Origin: Symbiobacteriaceae bacterium
Lineage (GTDB): Bacteria > Bacillota > Sulfobacillia > Symbiobacteriales > Symbiobacteriaceae
Direction of reading: 5' to 3'
NCBI GenBank assembly: GCA_029239785.1
Contig: JARBUG010000018.1
Location: 20,819 to 84,818 of the forward strand
DNA: 64,000 nt
Made by a program: the position numbers and the translations under genes
The notes under the pieces: generated by a model
Databases searched by the model: none
What the model was told of the DNA's origin: nothing
The model's input: the letters and a program-made list of their open reading frames with translations, nothing else
In this document: positions 61,801 to 64,000 of the stretch, in pieces
How the letters are laid out: each line of letters starts with the position of its first letter
How positions within the stretch are numbered: the first letter of the stretch is position 1

Positions 61801-62107
61801 GGCCACGGGCGGCACGGCCCGGGCCCTGCAGGCCTGCGCAATCCCCTGCGAGGCCGTGCAGAAGGTGGCGGAGGGCTCGCCGAATATCCCCGAGCTGATT
61901 CGGGCCGGCAAGATTCACCTGGTGGTCAACTCTCTGAGCCGCAGCCGGCAGACGAACCGGGACGGGTTCATCATCCGGCGGACGGCCGTGGAGCACGGGG
62001 TGCCGTGCCTGACCTCCCTGGATACGGCCCGGGCCGTGGTACAGGTGCTGTCCAGCATCAAGGAGGGCGAGACCCTGGGCGTCAGCGCCCTTCAGGAGTG
62101 GGCCTAG
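58817..62107 (+). CDS. carB: Carbamoyl-phosphate synthase large subunit
   Basis: A 1096-residue CarB with two ATP-grasp halves (carboxyphosphate and carbamoyl phosphate sites). Each begins with [19 protein letters not shown] or [19 protein letters not shown]. An oligomerisation domain lies between, and a C-terminal MGS-like allosteric domain runs to about residue 1090 ([13 protein letters not shown], then [11 protein letters not shown]). Full length. AGGAGATAGACAG precedes the ATG. Its stop codon TAG is inside the CTAG that begins R1 copy 3. Confidence 0.99.
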   Translation: MGKRQDLKRVMVIGSGPIVIGQAAEFDYAGTQACQALREEGLEVVLVNSNPATIMTDAQMADAVYLEPISLEFVEQIIAKERPQGLLPTLGGQVGLNMAVKLHEAGVLQKYSVKLLGTPLEAIQQAEDREQFRSLMQKIGEPVPESTIVNTVAAALAFGEEVGYPLIVRPAYTLGGSGGGIAADAEAMREIATKGLTLSPISQCLIERSVAGWKEIEYEVIRDSAGNTITICNMENIDPVGVHTGDSIVVAPSQTLSDREYQMLRSSAIKIIGALGIEGGCNVQYALNPLSQDYIVIEVNPRVSRSSALASKATGYPIAKVSAKIAIGLTLDEIKNPVTGTTYAAFEPTLDYCVLKIPRFPFDKFVTASKNLGTQMKATGEVMSIDRTFPGALLKAIRSLETGRDGLMHPGVARFEDDTLKAKLVTPNEERIYVVAEALRRGVSVEEICALSQIDRFFVDGINRIVQMEKALVELPLHFDVMRKAKRLGFSDSYIGRLIGKPMMEVRQIRHAMNVRPVYKMVDTCAAEFEATTPYYYSCYDGENEAVSPPGRKAIVLGSGPIRIGQGIEFDYSAVHAAWQLKEEGVQSVIINNNPETVSTDFNTSDRLYFEPLTVEDVLNVLEQEGWGAAATHAGGIEGVICQFGGQTAINLALPLAEAGVPVLGTPIAEMDRAEDRKKFDDLLIDLSIPKPPGATATSADEAAAVAARVGYPVLVRPSFVLGGRAMEIVDNETELREYMQNAIDVSSERPVLVDRYFLGKELEVDAVSDGQQVIIAGIMEHVERAGVHSGDSIAVYPTLTVSNKLREQIVGYSTRLALALKVKGLVNIQYVVYGGEAYVIEVNPRSSRTVPFLTKVTGLPLAKVATQVIAGHTLASLGYGPDAGTLQARLKPGDKLRGTGWLWPEPAERVSVKAPVFSWQKLTSVDTALSPEMKSTGEVLGADRDFPRALYKGLLASGFKVPYRGTVLFTIADKDKAEAMSIARDFADLGYRLMATGGTARALQACAIPCEAVQKVAEGSPNIPELIRAGKIHLVVNSLSRSRQTNRDGFIIRRTAVEHGVPCLTSLDTARAVVQVLSSIKEGETLGVSALQEWA

Positions 62108-62179
62108 GCCCCCTCAATGGGGGCCGTAGCCCGGCAGGCGTGGGCCAACTCGTGACCGGCCCACGCCGAGAGGGCCTAG
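62104..62179 (+). repeat. R1 element, copy 3 (76 nt)
   Basis: From CTAG (62104-62107, containing the carB stop) to CTAG (62176-62179). Stem 1 is GGCCCCC-TCAAT-GGGGGCC, stem 2 GGCGTGGGCC/GGCCCACGCC. It is identical to copy 4 apart from one loop base (CAACTCG versus CAATTCG). Confidence 0.93.
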
Positions 62180-62251
62180 GCCCCCTCAATGGGGGCCGTA
62201 GCCCGGCAGGCGTGGGCCAATTCGTGACCGGCCCACGCCGAGAGGGCCTAG
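62176..62251 (+). repeat. R1 element, copy 4 (76 nt, tandem with copy 3)
   Basis: From CTAG (62176-62179), shared with copy 3, to CTAG (62248-62251). The tandem period is 72 nt with a single CTAG at the junction. The sequence is nearly identical to copy 3. Confidence 0.93.
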
Positions 62252-62266
62252 ACAAGGTAATACTGT

Positions 62267-62297
62267 GGGCGCCCTAGGACAGGCGCCCTATATTTTT
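62267..62297 (+). terminator. Terminator after the tandem R1 copies
   Basis: GGGCGCC (62267-62273) pairs with GGCGCCC (62282-62288), then TATATTTTT. It is the likely end of the carAB transcript, which would include both R1 copies. Confidence 0.85.
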
Positions 62298-62326
62298 CAC
62301 TTACTGTTGCATCTTCTCCGTCCCTT

Positions 62327-62355
62327 TTGGTACTTAGGATACGTCTAAGTTATAC
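62327..62355 (+). promoter_or_regulatory. Possible promoter of the anti-sigma-like gene
   Basis: TTGGTA (62327-62332) and TTATAC (62350-62355) with 17-base spacing. The spacer has a CTTAG/CTAAG inverted repeat at its ends. Confidence 0.45.
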
Positions 62356-62374
62356 CACAAGGAGGCGGAAGACG

Positions 62375-63382
62375 ATGAACGAGCAGGAGAGGCTCTACGC
62401 GCTGGCGCTGCACCTCATACCAGACCAGGACGTGGCCGGCGACATCTTCATGGACGTCCGCACCGAGCCAGCCCTGCTCACCCGGGCAGCCCGGTGGCGC
62501 CGGCAGCACCAACTGCCGGCCGTTGACGCGCCCGCCTTCCTGCCCGCCCTCACGCCCGACCAGCGCGACTACGCCGCCCACCTCGCCCGCCGTGGGCGCC
62601 GGCGCCGCCAGATGAAAACCCTTGCCGCCACCGCCGTTGCCGGCATTCTTGCCGTCCTGGTCGGCGCCCGGGGCCTGGTCTTCGCCGACCGGGGCCTGGC
62701 TGGCGACCCCGCCTACTCAGCGCAGCCCGTTACGACCTCCGACGGCCCTGCACTTGACTTTGCGGTCTACAAGGTCGAGGCCAACCCCGGCATGGTCACC
62801 TTCTGGTGGGCAATTCAGGGCCGCAACGCGGCAGACGAAGCCGCCAACGTCGAACTTGAACTGGGCTACAACCGCCGGCCCACCCTGGCCACCGTTGTCA
62901 GCCATGAAGCCACCATCAGCCGGGAAGACCGGGTCGTGGGCCGCACCACCTTCCAGACGCCCGTGCCGGTCAGCACCACGGCCACCCTCACGGTCTCCCG
63001 CCCGGGCGCCCGGCCTGAGTGGCACGTCGCCGTCGACCTCGCCCCCGAGCCCGACCCGGGCGCCCGCACCATCGCAGTCGACCAAACTGTCACCGGCCTG
63101 AGCGGCATCGTTCAGGTTTCTATCGTCTCCGTCACCATCGCCGAAGACTACACCATCATCCGGTACCAGCCCCAGGGCGAAGACTGGAGCGTGGCCCCGG
63201 CCCACCAGCTCGAACTGGTGGCCGATACCACCCGGCTCCCCCGGTACGGTGTACTCCGGCGCTATGGCGACACAGAGGAGCGCGAAGTCCTCTTCGGCCC
63301 CATGCCCGAAGGCGCCGAAACGCTGGAAGTGCTCTTCCCCCGCCTGACCGACGCAGGCCCGGTCGCCATCCCCCTGCCCTAG
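62375..63382 (+). CDS. Hypothetical membrane protein, anti-sigma-like layout
   Basis: A 335-residue protein. It has a cytoplasmic N-terminal part of about 80 residues ending in a basic patch (RRGRRRRQMK), one membrane helix (TLAATAVAGILAVLVGARG, about 81-99) and a beta-rich extracellular part. The last includes FAVYKVEANPGMVTFWWAI and VSIVSVTIAEDYTIIRYQ. That layout is like DUF4179-type anti-sigma proteins, but no sigma gene is adjacent. The ATG at 62375 has AAGGAGGCG upstream. Its stop codon TAG is inside the CTAG that opens R1 copy 5. Confidence 0.65.
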   Translation: MNEQERLYALALHLIPDQDVAGDIFMDVRTEPALLTRAARWRRQHQLPAVDAPAFLPALTPDQRDYAAHLARRGRRRRQMKTLAATAVAGILAVLVGARGLVFADRGLAGDPAYSAQPVTTSDGPALDFAVYKVEANPGMVTFWWAIQGRNAADEAANVELELGYNRRPTLATVVSHEATISREDRVVGRTTFQTPVPVSTTATLTVSRPGARPEWHVAVDLAPEPDPGARTIAVDQTVTGLSGIVQVSIVSVTIAEDYTIIRYQPQGEDWSVAPAHQLELVADTTRLPRYGVLRRYGDTEEREVLFGPMPEGAETLEVLFPRLTDAGPVAIPLP

Positions 63383-63454
63383 GCACCCTCAATGGGTGCC
63401 GTAGCCCGTCAGGCGTGGGCCAAATCTCGACCGGCCCATGCCGAGAGGGCCTAG
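63379..63454 (+). repeat. R1 element, copy 5 (76 nt)
   Basis: From CTAG (63379-63382, containing the stop of the preceding gene) to CTAG (63451-63454). Stem 1 is GGCACCC-TCAAT-GGGTGCC as in copy 2. Stem 2 is GGCGTGGGCC/GGCCCATGCC. Confidence 0.93.
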
Positions 63455-63512
63455 CAGGGGCAGGCCCTTCCCCTGGCGAACCTTGGCGGGCAGACAAAGG
63501 AGGATGGGGACC

Positions 63513-63881
63513 ATGAACATGGTTGATACCCTGGGCATCCAGTTTGAAGAGAGCACCCCACAGCGGGTGGTTGCGACCATGCCGGTCGACGACCGCACCA
63601 AGCAGCCCTTCGGCCTGCTCCACGGCGGCGCCTCAGTCGCCCTGGCCGAAACCGTCGCCAGTGTCGGCGCCCATTTGAACGCCGGCGAAGGACGCACCGC
63701 CGTCGGCATGGAAATCAACGCCAACCACATCCGGCCCGTGCGGTCCGGTCTGGTCCGGGCGGTGGCCACTCCCTTCCACATCGGCAAATCGTCCAGCGTC
63801 TGGGACATCCACATTACGGATGAGGCAGGCAAACTCGTCTGCATCTCCCGCTGTACCCTGGCATTTATCAACCTTCCATAA
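63513..63881 (+). CDS. Hotdog-fold thioesterase (PaaI/EntH-like)
   Basis: A 122-residue hotdog protein. The active-site segment PFGLLHGGASVALAETVAS and the conserved GMEINANHIRPVRSG match PaaI/EntH/YbgC-type acyl-CoA thioesterases. It would hydrolyse a small aryl- or acyl-CoA. The ATG at 63513 is chosen because AAAGGAGG lies 9 bases upstream; an ATG 10 bases earlier abuts that site. Confidence 0.9.
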   Translation: MNMVDTLGIQFEESTPQRVVATMPVDDRTKQPFGLLHGGASVALAETVASVGAHLNAGEGRTAVGMEINANHIRPVRSGLVRAVATPFHIGKSSSVWDIHITDEAGKLVCISRCTLAFINLP

Positions 63882-63887
63882 CAAGTG

Positions 63888-63915
63888 GGGGGGAGGTAGC
63901 GCGCAACCTCCCCCC
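63888..63915. terminator. Hairpin after the thioesterase gene
   Basis: GGGGGGAGGT (63888-63897) pairs with ACCTCCCCCC (63906-63915). No T-run on either side, so the termination role is uncertain. Confidence 0.5.
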
Positions 63916-63930
63916 GACGCCCCCCACGCC

Positions 63931-64000
63931 TCAGGCATTCCCGTCGCCGATCGTGGCGCACATGTCGCCACGACCAGCTCTGCCAAATGGAGCACAATTT
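63931..64000 (-). CDS. Possible C-terminal end of a gene cut by the window edge
   Basis: The minus strand has a frame that is open from the window edge to a TGA at 63931, reading NCAPFGRAGRGDMCATIGDG then NA. It lies just upstream of the hairpin at 63888-63915, as a gene end would. Only 22 codons are visible, so this is weak. Confidence 0.25.
   Translation of the reverse strand, partial: NCAPFGRAGRGDMCATIGDGNA

Overview
The window looks like a chromosomal segment of a high-GC, Gram-positive-type anaerobe or microaerophile. The gene set resembles Symbiobacterium or a close relative, but that name is an inference from gene content and not from any database match. Supporting signs are strong GGAGG-type ribosome binding sites throughout, a CIRCE (HrcA) operator before groESL, sigma-A type promoters, ArgR-type operators, lipoprotein and single-Cache chemoreceptor architectures, and a selenocysteine-dependent glycine reductase operon under a glycine riboswitch.

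Layout. 1-5.4 kb: a membrane-anchored hydrolase cut by the window edge, a pair of deoxynucleoside kinases, two unknown genes, a nested inverted-repeat element and a GmhB/HisB-type phosphatase. 5.4-9.7 kb: a sodium-pump decarboxylase beta subunit with a 48-residue small subunit, groES-groEL and a DoxX protein. 10-17.5 kb: unknown membrane proteins, a nitrilase-family amidase, an MFS transporter and motAB. 17.5-23.3 kb: arginine biosynthesis argC-argA-argJ, a NUDIX gene, then argB-argD. 23.3-36.8 kb: two paralogous chemoreceptors, an FRG-domain protein, a lipoprotein pullulanase, a beta-propeller lipoprotein, flotillin with an NfeD-like partner, and lactate dehydrogenase. 36.8-39.2 kb: argG and a DUF4365 pseudogene. 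39.3-40.9 kb: a zinc-ribbon protein and a membrane protein. 41-49 kb: a tandem glycine riboswitch, then trxB-trxA-grdE-grdA-grdB and a fused grdC/grdD. 49-55.7 kb: two peptide/nickel-type permeases, bactofilin with a ParM-like actin, an acetyltransferase, DinB, an ECF sigma factor and a decayed anti-sigma-like gene. 55.7-62.1 kb: argH, an unusual repeat-filled spacer, and carAB. 62.1-64 kb: an anti-sigma-like membrane protein and a hotdog thioesterase.

How the genes work together. Five promoters (argC, argB, argG, argH, carA) share one module: a TTGCAT-type -35 and a TATAAT-type -10, each embedded in an ARG box, with box centres 20-22 bp apart. They therefore form one arginine regulon covering ornithine synthesis, argininosuccinate synthesis and cleavage, and carbamoyl phosphate. 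Glycine reductase is gated by glycine through a riboswitch and terminator. It would feed acetyl phosphate to energy metabolism, with TrxB/TrxA as the electron supply.

Most unusual features: five copies of an exactly 76-nt hairpin element bounded by CTAG, several using the upstream gene's stop codon as their left end and two in tandem sharing one CTAG; a second hairpin family placed directly upstream of argJ and grdB with a compensatory base change; inverted arms of three 9-nt units at two loci; a GrdC-GrdD fusion; a thioredoxin reductase with an appended cysteine-free thioredoxin fold; and a low-GC repeat array between argH and carA.
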